A DNA stretch of 64,000 bases from Brachypodium distachyon (Eukaryota; Streptophyta; Magnoliopsida; Poales; Poaceae): contig NC_016132.3 of the NCBI RefSeq assembly GCF_000005505.3, positions 14,002,501-14,066,500 on the forward strand, read 5' to 3'. Positions within the stretch are counted from its first letter, which is position 1. Each line of letters begins with the position of its first letter. This document shows positions 53,423 through 64,000 of the stretch, piece by piece. The notes beneath the pieces were generated by a model. That model did not search any database, was not told the origin of the DNA, and saw only the letters and a program-made list of their open reading frames with translations. A program made the position numbers and the translations under genes.

Positions 53423-54732
53423 ACAAGCTGCTGAGAATTTTACAGAATGAGAAAGTCTGATCATACAGTTTCCTTGCTGTTTTTAACTCTTAAGCCTCTT
53501 AGATGGCTGTATATCGTCTCGAGCATTCTGCCTTCTGAATGGACAACTAAGCGTCAACATATATCAAGGCCTAGGTTCCGTTCAGCCATCGCGGCGGTCG
53601 AAACATGCAGCTGTCCAATTCAAGCGACCTAAGAGACCTACTTTGATGTTTGCTCGAAACTCCGAAGCGAATTGTTCAAAGGGTATGAAATATCCTAGCT
53701 AGCTATTCTTGGGAGGTAAACTCTGTTTGTAACGCACTTTGACGTAGTACTAGCCAGCATCTCAAGGAGGGTCTAGGGGGTGGGGTCTGTACAGATTTAG
53801 GGGCCCGGAAGGGCCGATGTATAATATATATCTTCAAACCTGGTGTACTTTTGAGCTAAAGAGCCGCATGATATGTTTGGTCAGTACATATCCAATGGGA
53901 ATCAACTCGGTATGCAATGACTAACAGTCTAGTATGACCCCTAAAAAAACAGTCCAGTATGATGCAATTAATCTTGCATTTGATGTGTGTGACTCAGTTG
54001 CGCATCTTGCGCTTAAAAAATAACAGTTCGGTGCAAAGAAGCACCGAGTTGCATTTTGTATTTGGCAAGATATTGTGCAATGCATATGTCCTAATCTCCA
54101 GCCCTTAAAAATAATAAGTATATAGGGCTTCATTATTAGTACTACATTACTACTATTAGATAATGAGTAGTACAACCAGATCATGGGATAACTGAACCAC
54201 AAACGCTAAAACGATCTTAAACTATAACCAAGACCCTGTGTAATTTTATAGCTCCATGTTTGGTTGTCTGTTGCCTTCTGAATAAAATCATGTAGCAGTT
54301 GCATCTCCAAAAGATAAATAAGTAAACACTCTGTCAGGAAGAAGAGAACGAAAAGCAATACCAGACGTACCGGTACAAATTACGAACCAAATTGAAGACC
54401 TGTCTCCTTTGAACCGCCAGAGCAGCCAAACATAGCAGAAGCACAGGGGTACGCTCATTTTTCGGCTGCAATAATTATGCATACTCCCTTGCTAATATTA
54501 GAGAAGAGAGACAGGAGCCAGTAACAAAAATAACTAGGCAGCTTCCCAGGGATTCAAGCGTCTCCCTTGTCAATGTCAAGTAAGGTCTCCTAGCGCCTCC
54601 CCACCACCATTGCATTCTTTTCTTCCACGCAAAAGGGGAAGGAAAGGGGAAAGGAGGTAGGTTCTTCTGGCCTAGGGGGGAGATCAATAAATAAAAGAAG
54701 AGAAAGCCAGGAAATCGAGACAGAACAAAATA
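53423..54732. other. SPA 3' region and phytocyanin promoter
   Basis: The first few hundred bases are likely the SPA 3' UTR. The rest is AT-rich with no supported gene; the minus ORF 54475-54897 overlaps the phytocyanin exon and is a shadow. No clear transposon ends were recognised. Confidence 0.5.
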
Positions 54733-55364
54733 ATGGCGACCAAGGGCCACCTCTCCTTCTTGCTCCTCTCGGTCATCGTGGCCTCTCTTGTGGGCTCGTC
54801 GGCCGGCGTGTTCCATATTGTCGGTGCCGGTAAGGGGTGGCGGATCGCCCCCACCAAGACCTACTACGGGGATTGGGCTCGCACCAGGGACATCCACGTC
54901 GGCGACAAGCTCAGTAAGCTACCTTCTTTTTTCCATAACTTCTACTCCGCCTTCGTCCATGTGCATCTCTCGATGCAGAGGCCGAGAATCATGCTAACTC
55001 CTCAAATTATTGGCGTTGATCTGCTCATGCCATCTTCTGCATTGTGCTCTGTTCTTGGTGTCAAATTTCCTGGTGCGTGGGTGTAGTGTTTCTGTACCAG
55101 AGCGGAGTCTACGACATTGTGGAGGTGCCGACCAAGGAGCTGTTCGACGCTTGCAGCATGAACAATGTCACCAACAGGTACCAGCTTGGCCCAACCATCG
55201 TCAAGCTTGACAAGCCCGGCCCGCGCTACTTCTTCTGCGGCGTCGGCAGGCACTGTGAGGGAGGGCAGAAGGTCGCCGTAAATGTCTCCGCCGCCTCTGC
55301 CGAGTCAGTGCCCGTGCTGCCACCGGCGTTGTCGGTGGAGCCTCAGATCGCCAAGAAACTATAA
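54733..55364 (+). CDS. Phytocyanin / early nodulin-like protein, copy 1
   Basis: Secreted cupredoxin-fold protein, 152 aa; exons 54733-54913 and 55087-55364 joined after DKL (CTC A / TG TTT). The signal peptide is MATKGHLSFLLLSVIVASLV (cleavage ~25). The plastocyanin-like domain runs from VFHIVGAGKGWRIAP to KVAVNVS, with the family marks GDKLMFLYQSGVYDIVEV, a Cys in DACSMNN and CGVGRHCEGGQK near the end (Cys, His, Gln at the three downstream copper-ligand positions). The upstream His ligand, usually in an 'H-N/D-V' motif, is Tyr here (GVYDIVEV), so type I copper binding is doubtful, as in early-nodulin-like proteins. The tail is short (VPVLPPALSVEPQIAKKL) and has no GPI-anchor signal, unlike copy 2. 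Intron at the usual phytocyanin position. Confidence 0.88.
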
Positions 55365-58300
55365 GAAACTATAGAGGGGAATTAATGATGTATGTATTTT
55401 TTGCTCCATGAATTTTTTAATAGCCCGGCCGCGGGGGGCTTGTATATTTACTTATACTAACCGCCATGGCTTAATTGAATCGTAAGTACATTGCCGTGTG
55501 TGTTGTACAAGTCGGTGTACAACGGAATCAGGAGATAGCACAGCGTGTGCCGGATATGCTACAGTATATGTATTACTGTATCAACAATACTAGAAACTAG
55601 TTGTTGCATTGTTTCCTATATTTTTTGTGAGGTCTACCGTTTAAGTGTGAGTCATTGCCATTCTTGTTCGAGCAAATGAGAATATTGAAAGAAAAAAATC
55701 GCTGAATTCCTCTATATATCACACCGAAACAAATATCATGACAATATAAGGTGCTGATTGCACGGGAGCCCACAAGTTCCTAGCAAATGCCCGCAAAAAA
55801 TGTCTACTTCTTGGTCCACGGTCGAGATGAATCTCAAATTCAACATAGTGATGCAGCACGACATAGTGGATTGCATATATGTGTAGCCTTGGACATAGAA
55901 ATCGATAAGTCACGAACATCACAAAATAAGAGCTATGTGTTTATTCTCCGTAAAAATAAAATAAAGATTAAATATCATGAACCTCAACAATGGAGATTTA
56001 CTATTAGCTGGATAACCATAAATTTTGAAGAAAAAACACATAATCGCTACTATTTGGCTAATTAAGAATAGAGAAACCCAATTGTGAGATATTTGGGGGT
56101 CTTTGATAGCAAAAACAATATAGTTGGGCCCGCCAGTCAGTCTCCACATGACCAAAAAAAACCCGAACACTATTGCTGTCTACCCTAAATTGTGCTGAAC
56201 CATCCTAAACCCGGAGTAAAAATCAAGGAACCATGATGGTTGGGGTTTTAGTTTCAGAAAACCATCGTGAGTTAACAGTGTTGATGTTCTCGACTTATGG
56301 TTTAAGAGAGGGAAATAACATTAAAAATACTACAAATAAATATACGACGAAATAGGGAGGAGAGTTCTTCGTAGCTAGCCCTTTTTTTTAAACCCATATA
56401 TTAAATTCCACATCAATTTTATAATTGTTTGTAATGTAATCCGACGCGTAGGTCAGTACACAACATCCAACAGCACACCCCACTCCTGTCTCAAAGACTT
56501 AACCTGGCTGGTCCATTGAGACCATTGTGATACATAGGAGTATTATCTCACAAAAAAACAAAGGTTGTGCAGCCAAGCCAAACATATCGATTAACCACAC
56601 GTGCATATCTATTCTATTATATACTAAAAGCAATATGAGGGGTACCGAGGGGAGGCTCCATGTTGAGCCACATCACCTCAATTATTTGGATCGTTGGATC
56701 TAATATCTGATGGTTAAATTTAATGAGAGTATTTAATGGGCTAGGGACAAAACATCAAATTGATTTGAGGCCCACTAAAATTATATTGATACACACATAG
56801 CCAGGACTTTTATCTTTGTTCACGCGGCCAGCTAGCTAACGTCAAACGTTTTCTCAAAATTATTGAGTCGGTATTGGTACGTTGCAAACATTGGTACATG
56901 TGACGTGGACGTGGCAGCCGTCATGTTAGCTTTGGTTAAAAAAAAAGGGAAACGAGTCCAAGTCTAAACACGTAGACACCTGACGTTGGATCTAAAAGTT
57001 ACCAGCCAAGATTTAACACTATGCGTATGTTTGTTAGGCTTGGATTGGTATTAAAATAAATTTAGTTTAACATCCACCTAGGCCTTTAAGATTTCTATTT
57101 TAGGTGTCAAATGTAATATATTTTTCCGTTAGGCGAGCAACATGTTACGACCACTCTATTTTATTTTTCGTTGTAATAAGTAAACTTTTTACGATGTCAA
57201 ATGTGAAATATTATGCTAAACGATCAACATATTACTCCCTTCGACCCATATTACTTGTCGAAATATTGCATGTATTTAGATGTTTTTTAAACATAGATAC
57301 ATACATATTTGGACAAATTTGAGACAAGTAATATGGGTCCAAGGGAGTATGACATTTCAACTTTATTTTTCATTGTAAATAGTAAGCTCAGCTAAAACCA
57401 TGGATCATTATATCTATATTTTTACAAAAAGAGGTATTTTCGGATATTTAAAAAAATCACAACTCTATATTCCATACATGACTCAAAATTTTAAATACGG
57501 CCAGCTACTAATTAACGTCATGCATACGATCGACTTACTAGCTAGCGAATCAAACACTTACTGATGAAATACTGCTATAAAGTCAAAAATAAAAATGATT
57601 CGCTCACAATTTAAATAATTTAAATTTCAATCTGAGTATCGATAAAATAGTTGTAAATTAAACTTTAATACCACATTATGATCTAATCCACATCACCTGA
57701 ATTATATTGGCCATCGGATATTATATTTAACGATTAAGTTTTAATGAGAGGGATATGTTTATCGGGCTACGAATTGGTCTAAGGCCCACCTAATTCAATA
57801 TATAATTGATTGATCTTCTTAATTGAAGGAGTTCCAATTGGGCCATTGATTTAATAGGCTTTGTTTTTGTACCGAGCTAGGACGAATGCCTTAAGACTTT
57901 ATGAAGCATCATCCACGTGTAACACCATGGCCATGGATTGGATCTTCTTACGTAGCAATCAACCAATCGAACATTTGCATGGATTTTCTTTCTTTCTATG
58001 TATAGGTCATCGAACCACAAGATCTTAATCAGAACACCAGAGAAGAATTCCAAACCCAAGACATATTAGGACAACAGAAGCACTAGGACACACTAACAAA
58101 AACTCATCAGATTTGTATGAACGGTTCTAGGAGGATACTGACCCAATATTTGCAGGATCGGACACAATGAACCGGTAGACGGAAAAACTTTCACACTAGA
58201 TGGCTCCGCCCGCTAAGGTACCGTCACTGAAGAGGAAAAATCATAGTGCCTTTATTCTCAAAGACACCGCATCCTGGACCATACCGTCATCGACGAGAAA

Positions 58301-58935
58301 CACATAATTTATATTACTAAGATTTCTTGATACGTTTATGAGGACCACCCAAGGTCCCCCCCCTCACCCACACCCCCGCCCACCCACCTCGCGAAGCCAA
58401 GACGGCAACCGAAGGCCGGGGGAACTGGTAGATCCTTGACATTGGTTACGACATCGCACTCTGCCTCACAATTCACAAACACCCTAGCTTCTCTTCTATT
58501 AGTGATTAGGTATTTTTTGAAATAATATAACGATAGTATCTATGTAGCGAAAGTAATTAAAGACATATAAAGATGTTTCCCGCGCAATTAGTTCCTTCCA
58601 AAAAAAACCACACGTGCATATTCCTTAAAAAAAAATTAAGCACTCTCTATTGGCTTAGCTATATACAAACGGGTGACCGGTGCCTATAACACGTTTTTGC
58701 CAATATTAGTGAAGAGATAGCTAGAGGTTTGGAACCTGATGGCAAAAAATAGACAAGAGGTCCTCGATCCCATGGACTGATTATTCAACTCAATGTCTCA
58801 ATTAGCTAGTTTTTGGCTTCTTCCACATGTACAGAGAAGGGAAGGGAAAGGAACTAAGCAAGATAATTGATTCTGGCCTAGCCAGGGAGCTAATTGGTGA
58901 ATCAAGAAGAGAGACAGACCGGGTGATCAACAACA
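55365..58935. other. 3.6-kb repeat-rich gap between tandem phytocyanin genes
   Basis: AT-rich with no supported gene. It has a Stowaway at 57235-57347, a Helitron-like 5' end at 56608, and two related segments (56663-56750 and 57670-57770) that share CCACATCACCTSAATTAT and TTAATGAGAG motifs. The block around 58320-58450 is C-rich and unassigned. The last ~120 bp are the leader of copy 2. Confidence 0.45.
57235..57347. mobile_element. Stowaway (Tc1/mariner) MITE
   Basis: Termini CTCCCTTCGACCCATATTAC and (reverse-complemented) CTCCCTTGGACCCATATTAC, with TA on both sides (57233-57234, 57348-57349). 113 bp, same length and body pattern as the element at 25118-25230. Confidence 0.92.
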
Positions 58936-59654
58936 ATGGCGAGCAACAAGGACCGCCTGTCGCTGCTGCTCGCCTGGGCCGTCATGGCCTCCCTCGTCGC
59001 CGGCTCGTCGGCCGGCATCTACCACATCGTCGGCGCCGCCAAGGGCTGGCGCATGGCCCCCAACCGGACCTACTACGCCGAGTGGGCACGCACCAGAAAC
59101 ATCAGCATCGGCGACAAGCTCAGTAATACACAAATCCTCCAAATTTCGTCAAAATTCAAAGTTTTCTTGTTCTTCAAATTGATAAATTAAATTCTTCAGT
59201 AAATCAATCAGCATAAATCCTCCTAATTTCGTCAAAATTCAGAGTTCTCTTGTTCTCCAGATTAGTAAAAGTTTCTTCAACTATGAATGCGGATATATTA
59301 TGGGGCCACGTGGCAGTGTTCTTGTACAGGAGCGGGGTGTACAACATCGTGGAGGTGCCTAGCCGGCAGCTGTTCGAGGCGTGTAGCATGAGGAACATCA
59401 CCAACAGATACCAGAACGGCCCGACGATCATCGAGCTCACGCAGCCGGGACAGCGCTACTACTTCTGCGGCGTCGGCAAGCACTGCGAGGAAGGCCAGAA
59501 GCTCGCCATCAACGTCTCCGCCGTCCCGCCGCCGCCGCCCGTCGATAACCCCACCGATGACCCCGCTGCAGACTCCGCCGCCATGGCCGGCGACGCCGCC
59601 AGCTGCTGCCTAATAATGTTATTGCTGGCCTCCTCGCTCATGCTGCTCATGTAG
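58936..59654 (+). CDS. Phytocyanin / early nodulin-like protein, copy 2 (GPI-anchored)
   Basis: 174 aa; exons 58936-59122 and 59317-59654, joined in the same phase as copy 1. Signal peptide MASNKDRLSLLLAWAVMASL. The domain IYHIVGAAKGWRMAPNRTYY, GDKLMFLYRSGVYNIVEV, EACSMRNITNRYQ, YYFCGVGKHCEEGQKLAINV closely parallels copy 1 (tandem paralogues ~4 kb apart). It also lacks the first His copper ligand (GVYNIVEV), while downstream Cys, His and Gln are kept. A Pro-rich spacer (PPPPPVDNP) leads to a small-residue region (ADSAAMAGDA) and a hydrophobic C-terminal tail (CCLIMLLLASSLMLLM), the layout of a GPI-anchor signal, so this copy should sit at the plasma membrane. Confidence 0.88.
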
Positions 59655-60393
59655 TAATTAATCCTATATGCCTCTCTACATATGATATACTGTATATTAG
59701 GCGACGTATCAGGTGACTATTCAGGACAAATTTGAAAACTTTCAATTTCAGCCCTAAATAGATGGATCGAGTAAAAGTGGTTGGGTACATGCATGTGGAT
59801 ATCGTTGTATCCGTGTTGGGGTTAATTTAGGGAACTAGCTGGCTTTGAGTATGCAGTTAAATTTTGCCATTCGAGCATCGATGGATCATCTGCTGATCTC
59901 GTCCAGGCCGGCACATTGATTTCTACCAATTTTGCCGGCCGCTACTTAATTTCTGCTAATTCTGGCTCATGGATTGGATTGGTTTTTGTTTTGCCAAATC
60001 TTTGCCAACAATTCTTTCTGTTTTTCTTTGGCCACATCCACATAAGCTCTGCCAATTTATTTTGGAACAATGGTTTTGCAAACATCTCTGCAGAGTGAGA
60101 TGGGGCATCAAACCAAGCATGCCCTGTAACAGCACTGAGGCAGCCACATGGCAACTGATTGTGCCCAAAGCAAAAACAATTTAAAGGTAGATTATATGAT
60201 TCCAGAAACTGGGTCGAAACACCGGCGAAGATTTAAATAGTGCCACTGGTTCATCGATCACAGAGGAAGGAACCTACTCTCATCCAATGTACAAAATGTC
60301 AAAATGGAAGAGGTAGTACATTTGTCTTTCCTTCACAGGTGGCTATAGTACTACATAGCATTGTTAATCTGTCATGACAAACTACATGCTAGA
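59655..60393. other. Convergent 3' region
   Basis: 739-bp gap between the end of phytocyanin copy 2 (+) and the end of the epimerase gene (-). It holds both 3' UTRs. No coding region, repeat end or RNA gene is recognised. CCAATTTTGCC/GCCAATTTATTTTGG-like short inverted motifs occur near 59930-60065. Confidence 0.5.
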
Positions 60394-63122
60394 TTACATG
60401 ATGCCAGGTTGATCAAGATGATCACTGCAGTTTGTCGATGGAACCGCGGAAAGCTCCAGCTTCCCTCTCCACTCCTCCCCTGGTTTCAGTGTGATCGATC
60501 TCTCCGCAGCAGCAGCATCGACACACAGCGTCTGCTTGTACTCCTCGTCGCCGAAGTCTGCTATAGTCTTTGATTTCTTCTCCCATGGATTCCACACAAC
60601 TGTCAGGCATAAAATGAATAAGATGGAAATTCCAAAGTATTGTTACCATGGTTTGCTGGATGATGGGAAACAGTACGAGGGTATTATCTCACCAGTGTCA
60701 GGAAGTCCTTCCTTTCTTATGACAAATGTGCGCTTCTTCTCATGGTCAAGAACAGCTATTACATTTGGTGAGCTAACATAGACTCGGTCAACCTGCAAAG
60801 GGTTTGCACATTTACCAGGCGTTAGCACCAGTCTACTGTAGGAAAAATAATAATACAATTCTACTATACTGAAGGGAAGTGCAGCATCTGACATGCGAAA
60901 ATATGAGATTCGGCTAGTATCAGTAGATTAATGTGTACAATATAGATCACTGTGAAGTTTGTTTCTAAATTCACCTCTGACTCAAATGTTATGGCATCTC
61001 CTTGTTCTGTATGACGTTCTCGCTGGCTAAGATTGTCAAGATAATCAAGGGTCTCCAAGCCTTCTATTCTCACCTCACTGAAATTAACAACACAGGACAA
61101 ACCATTTATGAACATTATACGACATCAATAGAAAGCAATAGCATAGAGAGGAACAAGAAAGAACTTATGTTGGGTAAACAATGGCTGACCTGATGTCAGA
61201 AACAGAGAGATAGGTGTGATAAGCGAATGAGAAACTGAATGGCTTGCAATTAACATTTCTGACACGCGATACTAGTGACAGGTCACCATCCTTTGAAAGA
61301 GAGACTCTCAGGCGGAACTCAAAACTGTAACCAAACCAAAATTACAAGTCATCAGGTAAAGCATGTGAACAGTAAAGGAATACTAAATATGAAACAAGAA
61401 TGAGAAGACAGCCCAATCCATAAGAAATCCACCCTCATTCTCATGTTCTCAGCCTCTATACTCTCAAAGCGATTACATATCTCCAATTTAAGGTGCCGCT
61501 TAATTTTCACCATATTCATCATAGACTTTACCCTCCGTGTATGTAAATCAGTGCTATTAAAATACATTTTCATCAATTATGCACAAATCTAACCATTGGA
61601 ATATTGCCAAGAAAATATCATCAAAGATACCAGGCTTCAGATGTTCAACCAAGCATTTCCAAGACTCGCCTAAAGAACTTTGACATCTGGCCCCATTTAG
61701 TAGTAACAGAAAGTATGTGCAGTCAGGGAAAAGGGGAAACAGATTAATGGATACAAATGCATACCAATGTGGCCAGCACCTCAGGTCTTCATCAGATGGC
61801 CTTAGGATAAGGTCAACAAAAGCTTTGCTGCCATTATCACTATGATTTAATTGAGGAGGCTCATCATCTAAGGCCCAGATCTTATTCCTTGCAAATCCAT
61901 GTCGCTCCAGCGTCCCAGTGTTTCCAAACTGAGAAAAAATTGCAGTTATAAGAAACAAGAAAAACAAGCAGCCCCAATCTTAATTGACTATCGAATAGTC
62001 GTGATCCCTAATGTGTGGGCGATCAAATAGGAGTAGAAACCTTTTATAGGATGGAGTAGTGTGATACCTGAGGAAAGCATATCGGAATTCCACCACGCAT
62101 CGCCTTTGGCGGCTTCAAGATTGCCTGCACATCGACAACTTCGGTTACGGTAAGTGTTTAGTAAGACAAGGGAGCACATAAGAGCCACTGCAGCCCCACA
62201 TGTGTCCTATAAGTCAGACAAATGGCAGGGTCGATGCTTGGACCGAGCTTGCACAAGAATTATGAAGGAAGGCCCTGATGTATTTTCGGAGAAAGCACAA
62301 AAGAACTATGAATGAAGGTATTGTGATTTAAGAACCTATAGGACCATAAAGTGGTCCCGGTACAAAGTGTCAAGTGTATGACATATGAAACAAAGGGCCT
62401 ATTCACAATTAAGAGGATAGCAAATTCCTACTTTGTCTTGTACAGCCATCATTGTAGACTATGGAAAACAAAAGGGAAACACTTGTCTTTATCTCCAATA
62501 TAATTCCTGAAAATGCATCCAGCTTCCAATTAAAGAAGCCATCCTCCACCTCGGCATAATCATACGCAACAAATGCCGGTTATACACTAATCGTCCAAAT
62601 GGGGAATTCTGGCGCTGCCCGCCCGCCGTATACGCTCCCCGAATTAAATTCCTCACACCACATTAATCAATCAACCAGACGGAGATTTATTAATAGTTGT
62701 CGTATCAAGCAGATTTTTTTTTTCGAAAAGGGGAAACTCCCCAGCCTCTGCGTAGCAAGATGCATAGACACAGGAAGGACATGGCTGAGACTGACCTTGC
62801 TGCTGGTGAAGAGGAGCTCCTCGCCGCGGTCGTTCTTCCAGGAGACGACTTGGCCGCCGTGCAGGCTCACCTGGCAGCAACACAATGCAACGAACCGAGG
62901 AAAGGAAACCACATAAATCACACCGAATGGAGATCAACAAGAAGAAGAAGGGGAGGTTTTGAAGAGGAGGCGCAGGCAAGGCAAAGGCAAAGACAATACC
63001 CGTGCGGTGGCTCCCCTGGGCGAGCGGAGCACGGCGTGGGCGACGCCGTTCCAGTCCTTGACGACCTCCACCGGCTCCGGCGCCCTCGGATCCGCGGAGC
63101 CGGCGTAGCGCCCCATGCTCAT
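60394..63122 (-). CDS. Glucose-6-phosphate 1-epimerase family protein
   Basis: Aldose-1-epimerase-like enzyme that interconverts alpha and beta anomers of hexose-6-phosphates; plant members were once called apospory-associated protein C. Exons (minus, 5' to 3'): 63122-63000, 62870-62796, 62124-62068, 61928-61765, 61324-61190, 61077-60975, 60792-60693, 60599-60394; 320 aa, all GT-AG and in phase. Family blocks: VSLHGGQVVSWKNDRGEELL, PPKAMRGGIPICFPQFG, ERHGFARNKIW (catalytic-type His95), AYHTYLSVSDIS (His176), ITFESEVDRVY, VVWNPWEKKSKTIADFGDEE and the C-terminal LKPGEEWRGK (acidic catalytic position). No transit peptide, so cytosolic. An alternative start two codons later (63116) is possible. 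Confidence 0.92.
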
Positions 63123-64000
63123 CCACAGACCAACCTTGCCCAGCCGAGAGGATCAGCGGACGCACGGACGGCGCAGCAAGGAGATGGGGCGAGAGAGAGA
63201 TCGAGCAGTGCGGACGCGCAGCCGAGATACTACTATATGTAGGCGCGGCAGGAGGGGAGCGGTCGCCGTAAGGGGCAGTTGGGATGTATGTTGCCGAGGC
63301 GGCACTTTCCTTGTAAGTAAAAGCAAAGGCGGCTGGGCTGGCTGGCTGAGGCTCCCCCGCCACTGCGCTGCGCAGCGCAGACCCCGTGAACCGTGAGCCT
63401 TCCTCTTCCTCCCTCCTCTGCTTTTCTTCCCCCAACCAACCAACCAACCAACCAACCCACGGGCACGGCACGCAGAGATCAGCAAGCAAAGCAAAGCCCT
63501 CTCCTTTTCTTCCCCACGCCCACGGGCCACGGCACGGCCCGGCCCGGCCGGCGGCAGGGGAGAAGCGCCCGCTCAGTCGCTCGGGCGCAGCAACCGCAAG
63601 TCCGGAATGCCACTCGGTGAGGAAGAGGAAGAAGAAGAGGAGACCACTGTCCCTGGCAGCAACAGCGCTGCTACTGGCTGCAAGTAGACTACTGTATACT
63701 ACTGCACTAGCGCCCGGCGGCGGCGGAAGGGGGGAGGATTCAAGGATCCGAGGCGAGATCCGTCCGGGGTCGCGGGACACGTGCGGGGGAGGGAGGAAAG
63801 GGCACCGCTTTTGGAAAGCCGGGAATTACAAGCAAAACACATGGAAAGGCGTTGCTACTGCAGTCTGCAGAGCAAAGGATTTTGGACGGGTTTGCGAGAA
63901 AAAACTGCTATGTCTGCGTGCGCGTGTAAATTCCCGGCGTCGGGTTCCCGTGGAGCTGGCGAGCAACGGTCGAGTTTCAAAGCGTTTTTTGGCGTTTCCT
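63123..64000. other. Epimerase leader and promoter side
   Basis: GC-rich 5' region of the epimerase gene. It has a (CCAA)n tract at 63430-63457 (CAACCAACCAACCAACCAAC) and tracts of GGCCC. The long minus ORF here (to 63780) is a composition artefact that reads over introns. No other gene is supported up to the window end. Confidence 0.5.

Noticed and set aside
62671..63780. 369-aa minus-strand ORF over the epimerase start
   Set aside because: It reads through two introns and the leader in a frame different from the epimerase exons and has no domain.
1..64000. tRNA, rRNA, CRISPR arrays, bacterial operons or viral genes
   Set aside because: None could be supported by reading; the window has eukaryotic gene structure throughout. 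A tRNA scan could still find a tRNA gene missed by eye.

Overview
This is plant nuclear DNA from a grass, most likely a small-genome pooid such as Brachypodium; the species is inferred, not proven. The grass evidence is GC-rich first exons (PP2C, AP2/ERF, WRKY, SPA), GT-AG introns, and dense grass-type transposons: Stowaway MITEs with the CTCCCTCCG terminus, Helitrons ending in CTAG, long-TIR Mutator-like elements, and LINE, LTR and nested insertions. I saw no operon, phage, plasmid or CRISPR feature.

Layout. 1-2.6 kb: LTR-retrotransposon-like sequence and a small decayed coding fragment. 4.0-6.0 kb: clade A protein phosphatase 2C (+), an ABA-signalling type. 6-12 kb: intergenic. 12.3-13.1 kb: AP2/ERF factor of the DREB A-6/ERF060-061 type (+). 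14.6-14.9 kb: small conserved plant protein (-). 15.4-16.6 kb: F-box protein (+). 17.2-19.2 kb: decayed LINE split by a TIR element. 20.0-21.4 kb: F-box/DUF295 protein (-), head to head with a plastid-type DUF3593 membrane protein gene (+, 21.8-23.25 kb). 22.06-29.04 kb: a tandem segmental duplication. Its breakpoints lie inside the DUF3593 gene and inside a group III WRKY gene, so one intact DUF3593 gene (left) and one intact WRKY gene (right, 28.3-29.06 kb, -) flank two broken copies. The right-hand copy later received a 113-bp Stowaway and a 2.34-kb Helitron; the left-hand copy preserves both empty sites. 30.36-31.41 kb: Mutator-like element with a 10-bp target duplication. 31.6-36.7 kb: LINE ORF2 relic (-) split by a 2.56-kb LTR-like insertion. 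36.8-40.6 kb: repeat-rich region with an F-box pseudogene.

41.3-42.8 kb: PORR-domain plastid RNA-splicing protein of the WTF1 type (-). 47.1-53.4 kb: SPA-family COP1 partner (+, seven coding exons, one GC-AG intron). 54.7-55.4 and 58.9-59.7 kb: two tandem phytocyanin/early-nodulin-like genes (+). 60.4-63.1 kb: glucose-6-phosphate 1-epimerase family gene (-, eight exons).

The genes do not form one pathway. Light signalling (SPA), ABA signalling (PP2C), stress or defence transcription (ERF, WRKY), protein turnover (F-box) and plastid functions (WTF1, DUF3593) simply sit side by side, as usual in plants. The most informative part is the 22-29 kb duplication, where duplication, pseudogene formation, MITE insertion and Helitron insertion can be ordered from the sequence alone. 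I did not find a convincing undescribed multi-gene system. Exon boundaries below were worked out by hand from splice sites and reading phase.
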